From assembly GCA_003140115.1 (NCBI GenBank), contig PLIQ01000444.1, positions 1-10,769 of the forward strand: 10,769 bases of DNA, in the 5' to 3' direction. Under the pieces are notes generated by a model, which was given only the letters and a program-made list of their open reading frames with translations, ran no database searches and was not told where the DNA came from. Source of the stretch: Actinomycetota bacterium. Lineage in GTDB: Bacteria > Actinomycetota > Actinomycetes > Streptosporangiales > Streptosporangiaceae. Of this stretch, positions 1-5,790 are shown piece after piece (the first letter of the stretch is position 1; every line of letters begins with the position of its first letter). The translations under genes and the position numbers were made by a program.

Positions 1-1
1 G

Positions 2-74
2 CGCGCTCGGAGGGACTCGAACCCCCAACCTTCTGATCCGTAGTCAGATGCTCTATCCGTTGAGCTACGAGCGC
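2..74 (-). tRNA. tRNA-Arg (anticodon ACG)
   Basis: Read on the minus strand, the segment folds into a complete 73-nt cloverleaf. The 7-bp acceptor stem pairs GCGCTCG with CGAGCGC. The D arm is GCTC/GAGC, the anticodon stem TCTGA/TCAGA encloses the loop CTACGGA, and the T arm GGGGG/CCCTC (one G-U type mismatch) carries the TTCGAGT loop. Loop positions 34 to 36 read ACG, so it decodes arginine CGN codons, with A34 expected to become inosine. The discriminator base is G, and CCA does not appear to be encoded at the edge of the window. Boundaries are from folding by eye. Confidence 0.93.
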
Positions 75-83
75 AGTCCCTGC

Positions 84-89
84 ACAATA
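84..89 (-). promoter_or_regulatory. -10 box for tRNA-Arg
   Basis: On the minus strand TATTGT fits the actinobacterial TANNNT -10 pattern and would place the start of transcription about 3 nt upstream of the mature tRNA 5' end at position 74. No convincing -35 hexamer is seen 17-18 bp further upstream. The assignment rests on the -10 match and its spacing only. Confidence 0.35.
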
Positions 90-140
90 CCGCGTCCAGG
101 ACCCAGGGGTGTACCCGGTTCAGACCGTCCGCGCTTTCAC

Positions 141-633
141 ATGCGCTTGACACATTCGCTAGCTCAAGAACAGGACACCCCAGGATCGGTGGGGGCGTGG
201 GCGAAGGGTTACTACTTCGCAGTCCGGGCCGCGATGGAGTCGGTCTTGCGCCCATACGACCTTGGGTCCACGCAGTGGTACGTGCTGTACCAGCTGGCCA
301 ACGTCGGACCGACCGTGCAGCGTGATCTGGGGCGCAATGCTCCAGGTCGAAAGGGCAACGCTCAGCGGGATCGTGGCGACGCTGGTGCGGAAGGGACTCG
401 TGGACCAGGTGCACGGCTCCGAAGACCAGCGCCAGCGGGTACTTCGGATCACCTGCGCCGGGATGAAGCTCTGGGAAGAACTGCCCGATCCGCTCGCCCT
501 CATTCGGGCGATCGCGTTCGAGGGCTCGGATGCCGCGGAACTGGCAACAGCTGTTCGGGTGCTCCAGGCCGCAACGCAACGACTCAACGATCACATGGCA
601 GCAGGCAACTCTGGGAGGCATCACAAGCGCTGA
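141..633 (+). pseudogene. MarR-family transcriptional regulator, frameshifted
   Basis: Two overlapping plus-strand frames together spell one MarR-type winged-helix regulator. The first runs from ATG 141 (MRLTHSLAQEQ) through the dimerisation helices and the start of the recognition region (GSTQWYVLYQLANVGPTVQRDLG). The second continues from about position 337 with the recognition helix and wing (MLQVERATLSGIVATLVRKG, then DQRQRVLRIT) and ends at TGA 631-633. The shift falls in the stretch 327-337: dropping one G from the run 329-332 or one A from 336-337 restores a protein of about 163 residues, normal for MarR. No Shine-Dalgarno sequence precedes ATG 141, so translation, if any, may be leaderless. 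MarR proteins usually repress nearby efflux or detoxification genes. The neighbouring HxlR gene also has a frame problem beside a G run, so sequence error is a real alternative to true inactivation. Confidence 0.75.
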
Positions 634-715
634 CCGTGCGCCAGCGCCGCAATACGCTAAGGGCTGCGCCGGACAGTTCGGATCGATAATGGGAATCTCA
701 GGTTCCCGCCACGCG

Positions 716-1167
716 CTAGGCGGGGGGGCCGGGGCCGGGATCACGGCGACGTCGGCGGCGTCGACTTCCCGGCCGCGCTCGTCGATGTATCCGACGTGGA
801 CCGGGCGGCTGGTGCCTTTGACCCGGCGCAGCATGCTCGGGCCCTCGGTGCGCGGCAGGTGCTCATCGCCCCACTGCTGGAGCGCGCTGAGCACGACATG
901 AAGTTCCCGGCCTGCGGGGGTCAGCCGGTAGCCGGACCGGGACCGCGCGCCGGGCTCCTGGTACGGCTCGCGTTCCATCACCCCGTGGGAGACGAGCGTC
1001 GCCAGCCGGTCCGACAGGATGTCCGGGGCCACCCCCAGGCTTTCCCGGAACTCGGCGAACCTGGTCTTGCCCAGGAAAGCATCGCGCAGGATCAGGAAGG
1101 TCCACCGCTCACCGAGCACGCCCAGGCTGCGGGCGATCGAACAGCTCGGCTCCGGAACACTGGCCAT
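716..1167 (-). CDS. HxlR-family transcriptional regulator, 3' end uncertain
   Basis: From ATG 1167 the protein begins MASVPEPSCSIARSLG and continues with GERWTFLILRDAF, GKTRFAEFRESLGVAPDILS and DRLATLVSHGVMEREPY. It then has the wing (SGYRLTPAGREL) and the closing helix HVVLSALQQWGDEHLP. This is a full HxlR winged helix of about 110 residues plus a short tail (VHVGYIDERGREVDAADVAV). Cys9 sits just before the first helix, where redox-sensing HxlR proteins such as YodB and QorR carry their reactive cysteine. In the sequence as given, the frame has no stop before position 1. A one-base addition in the seven-G tract 722-728 would bring in TAG at 716-718, giving the family's usual length of about 150 residues; I use that end here. 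It is transcribed divergently from the SDR gene at 1247, which it probably regulates. Confidence 0.82.
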
Positions 1168-1173
1168 GGTGCC

Positions 1174-1179
1174 ACCATA
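1174..1179 (-). promoter_or_regulatory. possible -10 box of the HxlR gene
   Basis: TATGGT on the minus strand fits TANNNT and lies 6 bp before ATG 1167, the spacing expected if transcription starts at the start codon and the mRNA is leaderless. There is no good Shine-Dalgarno sequence, which agrees with this. The -35 region is weak (GGGTAT). Confidence 0.35.
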
Positions 1180-1202
1180 CCCTGAGTTGTCCTTTCATAC
1201 CC
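1176..1202. repeat. direct repeat CATACCC, 20-bp spacing
   Basis: CATACCC occurs at 1176-1182 and again at 1196-1202, start to start 20 bp, close to two helical turns. One copy overlaps the possible -10 box of the HxlR gene and the other its -35 region. This arrangement suits a dimeric winged-helix protein binding one DNA face, possibly HxlR autoregulation. No binding evidence is available. Confidence 0.4.
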
Positions 1203-1215
1203 AGAATGCTAGGTT
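1187..1215 (+). promoter_or_regulatory. promoter of the SDR gene at 1247
   Basis: TTGTCC (1187-1192) and TAGGTT (1210-1215) are separated by 17 bp and match the -35 and TANNNT -10 patterns of housekeeping sigma promoters. Transcription would start near 1222, leaving about 25 nt of leader that contains the Shine-Dalgarno sequence GGAGAGG (1231-1237). Confidence 0.55.
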
Positions 1216-1226
1216 GGGAAAACCTA
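1210..1226. promoter_or_regulatory. 17-bp palindrome over the SDR -10 box
   Basis: TAGGTT-gggaa-AACCTA is a perfect 6-bp inverted repeat with a 5-bp centre. Its left arm is the proposed -10 hexamer of the SDR promoter and its right arm covers the probable transcription start. A protein bound there would block initiation. HxlR, encoded divergently, is the natural candidate. An outer pair, CCTGAG (1181-1186) and CTCAGG (1227-1232), flanks the same segment. Confidence 0.5.
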
Positions 1227-1246
1227 CTCAGGAGAGGACCGGCCCG

Positions 1247-1945
1247 ATGGACATCAACGGGAAGACCGCACTCGTGACCGGGGCCAACCGCGGCCTCGGC
1301 AGGCACCTGGCCGCCCAGCTCCGTGACCGGGGCGCGACCGTCTACGCCGCCGCCCGCCACCCGGCGACGGTCGACCTGCCCGGCGTCACGCCGGTCGCCC
1401 TGGACATCACCGATCCCGCCTCGGTCGCCGCCGCGGCCGCCACGACCAGCGGCGTGGCGATCCTCGTCAACAACGCCGGCTCCTCCACCGGGTCCTCGCT
1501 GCTCACCGGGGACCCAACTGACATCCGGCTGGAGATGGACACGCACTTCTTCGGCACCCTGGCCGTGATCCGGGCCTTCGCCCCGCAGCTGGCCGAGCAG
1601 GAGAACAGCGCGGTCCTGAACATCTTGTCGGCGCTGTCCTGGCTGACCTTCCCCAGTACCGGGGCGTACTGCGCGGCCAAGTCAGCGGAATGGTCATTGA
1701 CCAACGCCCTGCGCCTGGAACTCGCGCCGCAAGGCACCCGGGTCAGCTCGCTGCACGTCGGGTACATGGACACCGACATGACCAGGAACGTCGACGCCCC
1801 CAAATCCGACCCGGCGGTCATCGCGAAACTTGCCATCGACGGCATCGAGGCCGGTGACGCGGAGATCATCGCCGACGAGGTCAGCCAGCGGGTCCAGGCC
1901 GGGCTGTCGTTCGGCGTCGCCGGGCTCTACCCGCAAGTCGCCTAG
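1247..1945 (+). CDS. classical short-chain dehydrogenase/reductase
   Basis: A complete 232-residue Rossmann-fold oxidoreductase that should use NAD(P)(H) to interconvert a carbonyl and an alcohol; the substrate cannot be told. Visible landmarks are the cofactor loop TGANRGLG (residues 11-18), LDITD (52-56), NNAG (75-78), the catalytic serine at about 128 (NILSALS) and the YCAAK pair Tyr141/Lys145. The glycine-rich loop, acidic position and active site are all intact. Start ATG 1247 is chosen because GGAGAGG lies 9 nt upstream and the protein starts at the usual distance before the first strand; the frame is open upstream to 1019, but that part covers the promoter and the divergent HxlR gene. 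A promoter and palindrome lie directly upstream. The 26-bp gap to the convergent NmrA-like gene leaves little room for a terminator. Confidence 0.92.
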   Translation: MDINGKTALVTGANRGLGRHLAAQLRDRGATVYAAARHPATVDLPGVTPVALDITDPASVAAAAATTSGVAILVNNAGSSTGSSLLTGDPTDIRLEMDTHFFGTLAVIRAFAPQLAEQENSAVLNILSALSWLTFPSTGAYCAAKSAEWSLTNALRLELAPQGTRVSSLHVGYMDTDMTRNVDAPKSDPAVIAKLAIDGIEAGDAEIIADEVSQRVQAGLSFGVAGLYPQVA

Positions 1946-1946
1946 G

Positions 1947-1964
1947 CCGCCTGAGGTCCGGCGG
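1947..1964. terminator. small hairpin between convergent genes
   Basis: CCGCC and GGCGG pair across an 8-nt loop in the 26-bp gap between the SDR stop (1945) and the NmrA-like stop (1972). It could act as a bidirectional terminator, but the stem is only 5 bp and there is no T tract. Confidence 0.25.
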
Positions 1965-1971
1965 GCGACCG

Positions 1972-2838
1972 TTACCGGAGACGCAGTAGTTCCTCGAGGC
2001 TCGTGGCTGGGTGCCCGGTCAGGGCGGGGACGTCGTTCGTGACCGCGGCGACCTCGCCTGCGCAGATGGCCGTGTAGGTAGAGATCCACGCGCCGATGAG
2101 CCAGTCGGGTGTGTTCTCGCCTGCGCGCGACGCCCGCGCCTCGCTCAGGGTCTCGGCGTAGTAGGTAATGTCGCGGCCGGTGGCCGCGCTCAGGATTCTG
2201 GCCACTTCAGCGAGGGTCAGGGACTGCGGACCGGTGAGGTTGTACGTACGCCCGGCGTGGGCCGGGGCATCGAGGAGCACCGCCACCGCCGCATCCGCGA
2301 TGTCGTCCTGGGCCACCGCCGCGACCCGCCCGTCCCCCGCGGGGCCGCGCAGGACGTTGTCTTGGCCGACGAGCTCGAGCAGGAAATCGGCGTAGAAGTT
2401 GTCTCGCAGGAAGGTCCACTGCAGTCCGGCGGCGCCGCGGGCTCTCAGCTGCTGCTCGGTCTGCCAGTGGTCGCGGGCATAGGTAAAGATCGCGTCTTCG
2501 GCCGCGCCGTAAAAGGAGGTGTAGACCAGGTGCCGCACGCCGGCGGCTACCGCCGCGTCGATGAATGTGCGGTGTTCTGGTACCCGGGTGGGTGACTCGA
2601 AGGCCGAGACCATGAAGAGCGTGTGTACCCCGTCCAGTGCGGCGCGCGCGGCTCCGCCATCGGAGTAGGCGGCCACCGCGGCCGTTGCTCCCGGAAGCCG
2701 GGGAACACGAGCGAGGTCGCGGACCAGGAGGCGCTGGGGCACACCGCGGGCAGACAGGCGCTGAGCGACCTTGCTGCCGAGGCGGCCGCTGGCACCACTC
2801 ACGGCGATCAGCGGGGCGGATGAGGGCGTGGTGGTCAT
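1972..2838 (-). CDS. NmrA-like NAD(P)H-binding protein (atypical SDR, QorB/TMR type)
   Basis: A 288-residue atypical SDR. The N-terminus carries the extended-type nucleotide motif GASGRLG (GxxGxxG at 15-21), followed by LLVRD, VHTLFMVSAFE, AAVAAGVRHLVYTSFYGA and TFLRDNFYADF. The C-terminal part includes DDIADAAVAVLLD, TYNLTGPQSLTLAEVARILS and DITYYAETL, the layout of the NmrA/quinone-oxidoreductase-2-like group. Members either reduce quinones or other electrophiles with NAD(P)H or act as redox-state sensors; which applies here cannot be seen. ATG 2838 is well supported by AGGAG (2847-2851) 8 nt upstream. It follows the WD40 gene on the same strand after 27 bp, so the two are probably co-transcribed. 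It points at the plus-strand SDR and ends 26 bp from it. Confidence 0.9.
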   Translation of the reverse strand: MTTTPSSAPLIAVSGASGRLGSKVAQRLSARGVPQRLLVRDLARVPRLPGATAAVAAYSDGGAARAALDGVHTLFMVSAFESPTRVPEHRTFIDAAVAAGVRHLVYTSFYGAAEDAIFTYARDHWQTEQQLRARGAAGLQWTFLRDNFYADFLLELVGQDNVLRGPAGDGRVAAVAQDDIADAAVAVLLDAPAHAGRTYNLTGPQSLTLAEVARILSAATGRDITYYAETLSEARASRAGENTPDWLIGAWISTYTAICAGEVAAVTNDVPALTGHPATSLEELLRLR

Positions 2839-2865
2839 GGTGTTGTCTCCTGGAGCTCAGCCTGG

Positions 2866-3843
2866 TCAGGTAGCGGACCGCCTCAGTTCCCACAGGTAGG
2901 TGCAGCCGTTTCCGTCGGCGGCGGCCAGGAGCGCACCACCAGGAGCGAACGCCACGGAGTTCACGCCCCGGCTGCCCGGGCCGGCAAACGCCCCGGCCAG
3001 CCGGCCGCTGGCCGTATCCCACAGATACACCTGGCCGTTCCCGTCCGCAGCGGCCACCAGGCCACCGCCAGGAGCGAACGCCACGCCGTTCACGCCCCGG
3101 CTGCCCGGGCCCGCGAAGGCGCCGGCCAGCCGACCGCTGGCCGTATCCCACAGGTAGACCTGGCCGTTCCCGTCGGCGGCGGCCACCAGGTCACCGCCAG
3201 GAGCGAACGCCACGCCGTTCACGCCCTGGCTGCCCGGGCCGGCGAAGGCGCCGGCCAGCTGGCGGCTGGCCATATCCCACAGGTAGACCCAGCCGTTGCC
3301 GCACGCGGCGGCCAGCACCTGGCCGCCCGGAGCCGACGCCACCGCGTAGACGGTGGTGCTGCCCGGGATGACGAAGGTGCCCGCGGCCTGGCCGCTGACC
3401 ACATCCCAGAGGCAGACGCGCCCGTCGCCGCTGGCGGCGGCCAGCAGGTCACCGCCTAGGCCGAACGCGACGCCGTTCAGGCCCCCGCTGCGCCGGGAGA
3501 CGAAGGTGCGGGCCAGCTCACCGCTGATCAGGTCCCACAGGTAGGCCCGGCCGTTGGCGTCGGCGGCGGCCAGCAGTTCGTCGTCGGGAGCGAACGCGAC
3601 GCCGATGACGCCCCGGCTGCCGGGATGGGCGAAGGTGGCGGCCAACCCGCCCGCCATGTCCCACAGGTAGGTAGACCCGTTGCCGTCGGCCGCGGCCAGC
3701 GCCGCACCGCCTAGTCCGAACGCCACCGCGTAGACGGCCCGGCAGCCCGGGACGGCCAGCGTCGCGGCCAACGCGAAGCGGAGCGGGAGCGGACGGGACG
3801 GCCCGATCGGGTCTGGATCCCGGGGTTGCAGTTCGTCGGCCAC
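2866..3843 (-). CDS. free-standing seven-bladed WD40 repeat protein
   Basis: Seven WD40 units cover nearly the whole protein. Each ends in YLWD or a variant, for example TYLWDMAGG, AYLWDLISGE, CLWDVVSGQ, then two copies of VYLWDTASGR and a final TYLWE. Units are 43 residues (129 bp) except the first, which is one residue shorter. Seven blades make one closed propeller, usually a protein-interaction scaffold. No kinase, signal peptide or membrane segment is attached. Actinobacterial WD40 propellers are often fused to Ser/Thr kinases, so this may be a detached one, but that is inference. The frame is open to ATG 3984, which lacks a ribosome site. I prefer GTG 3843, preceded by AGAGG at 5 nt, because the stretch above it holds palindromes and is AT-richer. 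The NmrA-like gene follows after 27 bp as a likely operon partner. Confidence 0.85.
   Translation of the reverse strand: MADELQPRDPDPIGPSRPLPLRFALAATLAVPGCRAVYAVAFGLGGAALAAADGNGSTYLWDMAGGLAATFAHPGSRGVIGVAFAPDDELLAAADANGRAYLWDLISGELARTFVSRRSGGLNGVAFGLGGDLLAAASGDGRVCLWDVVSGQAAGTFVIPGSTTVYAVASAPGGQVLAAACGNGWVYLWDMASRQLAGAFAGPGSQGVNGVAFAPGGDLVAAADGNGQVYLWDTASGRLAGAFAGPGSRGVNGVAFAPGGGLVAAADGNGQVYLWDTASGRLAGAFAGPGSRGVNSVAFAPGGALLAAADGNGCTYLWELRRSAT
2885..3271 (-). repeat. three near-identical 129-bp WD40 units
   Basis: The units 2885-3013, 3014-3142 and 3143-3271 encode blades 7, 6 and 5. A hand comparison of 3014-3142 with 3143-3271 finds about ten differences in 129 bp, including silent sites, and blades 5 and 6 differ by only two residues in the protein. 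The four N-terminal blades are far more diverged. This pattern points to recent internal duplication of blades. Confidence 0.75.
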
Positions 3844-3931
3844 GCTCACCTCTAAAGGCCCCTTCGCGCCAGCGGCTTCCATTCTGGCACCGGCCGCCGC
3901 CAGCGCCGACATCCGGAAACCGATTCGTCGC

Positions 3932-3950
3932 TTTCGGTGACCGAAACGGT
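3932..3950. promoter_or_regulatory. overlapping palindromes upstream of the WD40 gene
   Basis: TTTCGGTGACCGAAA (3932-3946) is a perfect 7-bp inverted repeat around one G. It overlaps ACCG-AAA-CGGT (3940-3950), and a third element of the same half-site, ACCG-AC-CGGT, lies at 4027-4036. GCGC-TAAT-GCGC follows at 3951-3962. The cluster lies between the WD40 and membrane-protein genes and resembles an operator for a dimeric repressor acting on one or both. Confidence 0.45.
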
Positions 3951-4021
3951 GCGCTAATGCGCAATCATGCCCAGGTCTCGGCATATTGTGCTATGCATTC
4001 ATTACCAATAGGCGTTTTCCG

Positions 4022-4050
4022 TTGATACCGACCGGTTCGTGTGCTCTGCT
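4022..4050 (+). promoter_or_regulatory. possible promoter of the membrane-protein gene
   Basis: TTGATA (4022-4027) resembles a -35 box. The hexamer 17 bp later, TCTGCT (4045-4050), is a poor -10 match. The ACCG-AC-CGGT element lies inside the spacer. It is offered only because this is the best -35-like hexamer in the divergent gap. Confidence 0.25.
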
Positions 4051-4094
4051 GTGGCGCGTGAGCCGCCGATACGTGCGGCCGAAGGGTGGCGAAC

Positions 4095-5186
4095 GTGGGT
4101 GAGGACAACCGTACGGCGCCGCCCGGAGGCATGCTGCTAAACATCGACCCGCGACCGAGGCCAGACGGGCCGGAGGAGCTTACCGAGGCCAGGTCAGACG
4201 GGCCGCGGGCGACGGCCGGTACCGTGCCATCCGTGGCCACTTCGGTCAGGCGGCCGACGGCTGAGCCTTCGTGGGGCCGGGTGCTGGCCACCACCCTGCG
4301 GCTGTGGCTGGCGCGGCAGGTAACCCTGCGGCGCTCGCGGACAGCCGGCGTGGTGGCGGCCGCCGCGGTGGTCACGGTGGCGGCGCTGGCGCTCAGCGGC
4401 GTGTTCAGCGGAACGGCGGCCCCGGCCGCTCGGGCGCGTGCGGCCAGCACGCCCTCCCCGGCCCGGGCCAGGGCCCACCCCGCCCCCGTACCGCCCAGCC
4501 CCGTGCAGACCGCGGCTGCGGCGTGGATCGCGAGCCAGCTGAGCGGCGACGCGATCATCGGTTGCGATCCGGCCATGTGCACGGCGCTGCAGGCGCAGGG
4601 CGTGACCGCGGCCCGGCTGATGCCGCTGCAGCCCGGGTCGCCGGGTCCGCACGGCGCCACCGTGGTGGTGACCGCCGATCCGGCGGCCGCCCAGTACGCG
4701 CCCGCGGTGATCGCGAGCTTCGGCTCGGGCGCGGCCCAGATCGACGTCCGGGCGACCGAGCCCGGCGGAGCCGCAGCCTACGCGACGGCGCTGCGGGCCG
4801 ACCAGGCGGCCCGGATGAGCGCGGGCTCGCAGCTGCTGCGGAACAAGCGGATTCACTTCACCGCGCAGGACGCCGCGCAACTCCGCGCGGGCCAGGTCGA
4901 CGCCCGCCTGCTGGCCACGCTCGCCGCGCTGTCCTCGCAGTACTCCTTCAGCGTGCCCGCGTTCGGCGATGCCTCCCCGGGCGTGGCGGTGCTGTACCGG
5001 GAAGTGACCATCACCGCTGACGGCAAGGACCTCACGGCCGCCCTTGCGCTCCTGAAGGCGCAGGTCCCGCCCTTCCTGCCGGCCCGGGCGGCGATCACGC
5101 ACCCGGCCGCGCTGAGCATCGAGTACGCCGCGCCCAGCCCGCTGGGACTGCTGACCGCGGTCCTCGATGCGGCCACCCTCCGCTAG
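4095..5186 (+). CDS. single-pass membrane protein of unknown function with CDPAMC motif
   Basis: A 363-residue protein in three parts: a polar Pro/Arg-rich cytoplasmic N-terminus of about 80 residues, one hydrophobic helix (about 84-105, GVVAAAAVVTVAALALSGVF) preceded by basic LRRSR, and a long exported region. The exported part begins with an Ala/Pro/Arg linker and contains WIASQLSGDAIIGCDPAMC, VVVTADPAAAQYAPAVIASFG and a region of mixed strands and helices (AAQLRAGQVDARLLATLAAL). Cys157 and Cys162 could form a disulfide outside the cell. I recognise the general type as recurring in actinomycetes but know no assigned function. GTG 4095 is preferred over GTG 4086 because AAGGG (4082-4086) is 8 nt upstream. 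It is divergent from the WD40 gene and convergent with the VOC gene 22 bp away. Confidence 0.8.
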   Translation: MGEDNRTAPPGGMLLNIDPRPRPDGPEELTEARSDGPRATAGTVPSVATSVRRPTAEPSWGRVLATTLRLWLARQVTLRRSRTAGVVAAAAVVTVAALALSGVFSGTAAPAARARAASTPSPARARAHPAPVPPSPVQTAAAAWIASQLSGDAIIGCDPAMCTALQAQGVTAARLMPLQPGSPGPHGATVVVTADPAAAQYAPAVIASFGSGAAQIDVRATEPGGAAAYATALRADQAARMSAGSQLLRNKRIHFTAQDAAQLRAGQVDARLLATLAALSSQYSFSVPAFGDASPGVAVLYREVTITADGKDLTAALALLKAQVPPFLPARAAITHPAALSIEYAAPSPLGLLTAVLDAATLR

Positions 5187-5208
5187 GAAGGCCCCGGCGC
5201 GGCAGGCG

Positions 5209-5583
5209 CTATCCGTCCTGGGTGAGGGACAGCGTGTTCCCGTCCGGATCGGCGAACCACGCGACCCGCGCGCCGTTCGGGGTGGTCCAGATGCCGTGCT
5301 CGTCCTGGCTCATGCCGTCGTAGCGGAGGAAGCTGACCCCCCGGACGGTGAGCTCCCGGACCGCCGCCGCGATGTCCGCGACCCGCCAGCCGAGCACCGT
5401 GTACCCGCCGCGGGCGACCTCGGGCACGGCCGTGACGCGCAGCATCGTGCCGTGCGCGTCGATGACGCAGGCGAAGTCGTCCTGCTCGAGGACGGGCAGG
5501 CCCAGCGTCTGCTCGTAGAAGACCCGCGCCCGCCGCAGGTCAGTGGCGGCCACGAAGGCCACCAGGTCACTCGACTCCAGCAC
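5209..5583 (-). CDS. VOC-family (glyoxalase/bleomycin-resistance fold) protein
   Basis: A 124-residue protein with the paired beta-alpha-beta-beta-beta layout of the vicinal oxygen chelate fold. The first half is ESSDLVAFVAATDLRRARVFYEQTLGLPV, written here in two pieces because of length (ESSDLVAFVAATDLRRA, then RVFYEQTLGLPV), followed by FACVIDAHGTMLRVTAV. The second half is YTVLGWRVADIAAAV, GVSFLRYDG and the family signature WFADPDGNTLSL. Members include glyoxalases, ring-cleaving dioxygenases and drug-binding resistance proteins; the residues seen do not decide among them. GTG 5583 is chosen because AGAGGA lies about 6 nt upstream and the protein then begins just before the first strand; the frame continues open to 5724 without a ribosome site. 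It is divergent from the acyltransferase gene. Confidence 0.85.
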   Translation of the reverse strand: MLESSDLVAFVAATDLRRARVFYEQTLGLPVLEQDDFACVIDAHGTMLRVTAVPEVARGGYTVLGWRVADIAAAVRELTVRGVSFLRYDGMSQDEHGIWTTPNGARVAWFADPDGNTLSLTQDG

Positions 5584-5614
5584 AGCGTGTCCTCTTGGTT
5601 GTGATGCCCGTATG

Positions 5615-5620
5615 ATCCTA
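5615..5620 (-). promoter_or_regulatory. -10 box of the VOC gene
   Basis: TAGGAT on the minus strand is a strong TANNNT match and would start transcription near 5608, about 25 nt before GTG 5583. The hexamer 17 bp upstream (CAACAT) is a weak -35. Confidence 0.4.
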
Positions 5621-5644
5621 GCGGCGAGCCCGCTGGAATGTTGT

Positions 5645-5663
5645 AGCGCCGTTACGCGGCGTT
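5645..5663. promoter_or_regulatory. hairpin CGCCG-ttacg-CGGCG
   Basis: A 5-bp GC stem (5647-5651 with 5657-5661), extendable by a G-U and an A-U pair, encloses TTACG and is followed on the plus strand by TTTCTCCT. It lies in the divergent gap between the VOC and acyltransferase genes, so a terminator role is unlikely; it may be an operator or a leader structure. Confidence 0.3.
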
Positions 5664-5670
5664 TCTCCTG

Positions 5671-5695
5671 GCTAGAGCGGTATTCGCTCGTTAGC
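5671..5695. promoter_or_regulatory. 25-bp imperfect palindrome before the acyltransferase
   Basis: Outer arms GCTA (5671-5674) and TAGC (5692-5695) enclose inner arms GAGCG (5675-5679) and CGCTC (5685-5689), with a GTATT centre and a 2-nt asymmetry on the right. Nine paired positions make this the best dyad in the divergent gap. It could be an operator or a leader hairpin. Confidence 0.4.
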
Positions 5696-5790
5696 ATGAC
5701 TGCCGGACAGGCCTGATCGAACACCCAATCCGGCGGGAACAGGACACGACCACCACAAATTCGCCCAGACGAGCGCCCGGGCTGGATGGA

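Noticed and set aside
2..74. tRNA-Arg as an integration site for a mobile element
   Set aside because: No integrase gene and no repeated copy of the tRNA 3' end were seen in the window; the 3' side lies beyond the edge.
147..152. Perfect TTGACA hexamer on the plus strand
   Set aside because: It lies inside the MarR reading frame and nothing like a -10 box follows at 16-18 bp.
2207..3151. Long minus-strand open frame of about 314 codons
   Set aside because: It is a shifted frame over the NmrA and WD40 genes with Arg/Gly/Pro-rich low-complexity translation, typical of GC-rich shadow frames.
2885..3656. Regular repeats that might be taken for a CRISPR array
   Set aside because: The 129-bp period is the WD40 blade unit, in frame and protein-coding, with no spacer structure.
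5696..5716. Six-codon ORF (MTAGQA) upstream of the acyltransferase
   Set aside because: No ribosome site and no sign of a leader peptide; kept only as part of the start-codon question.
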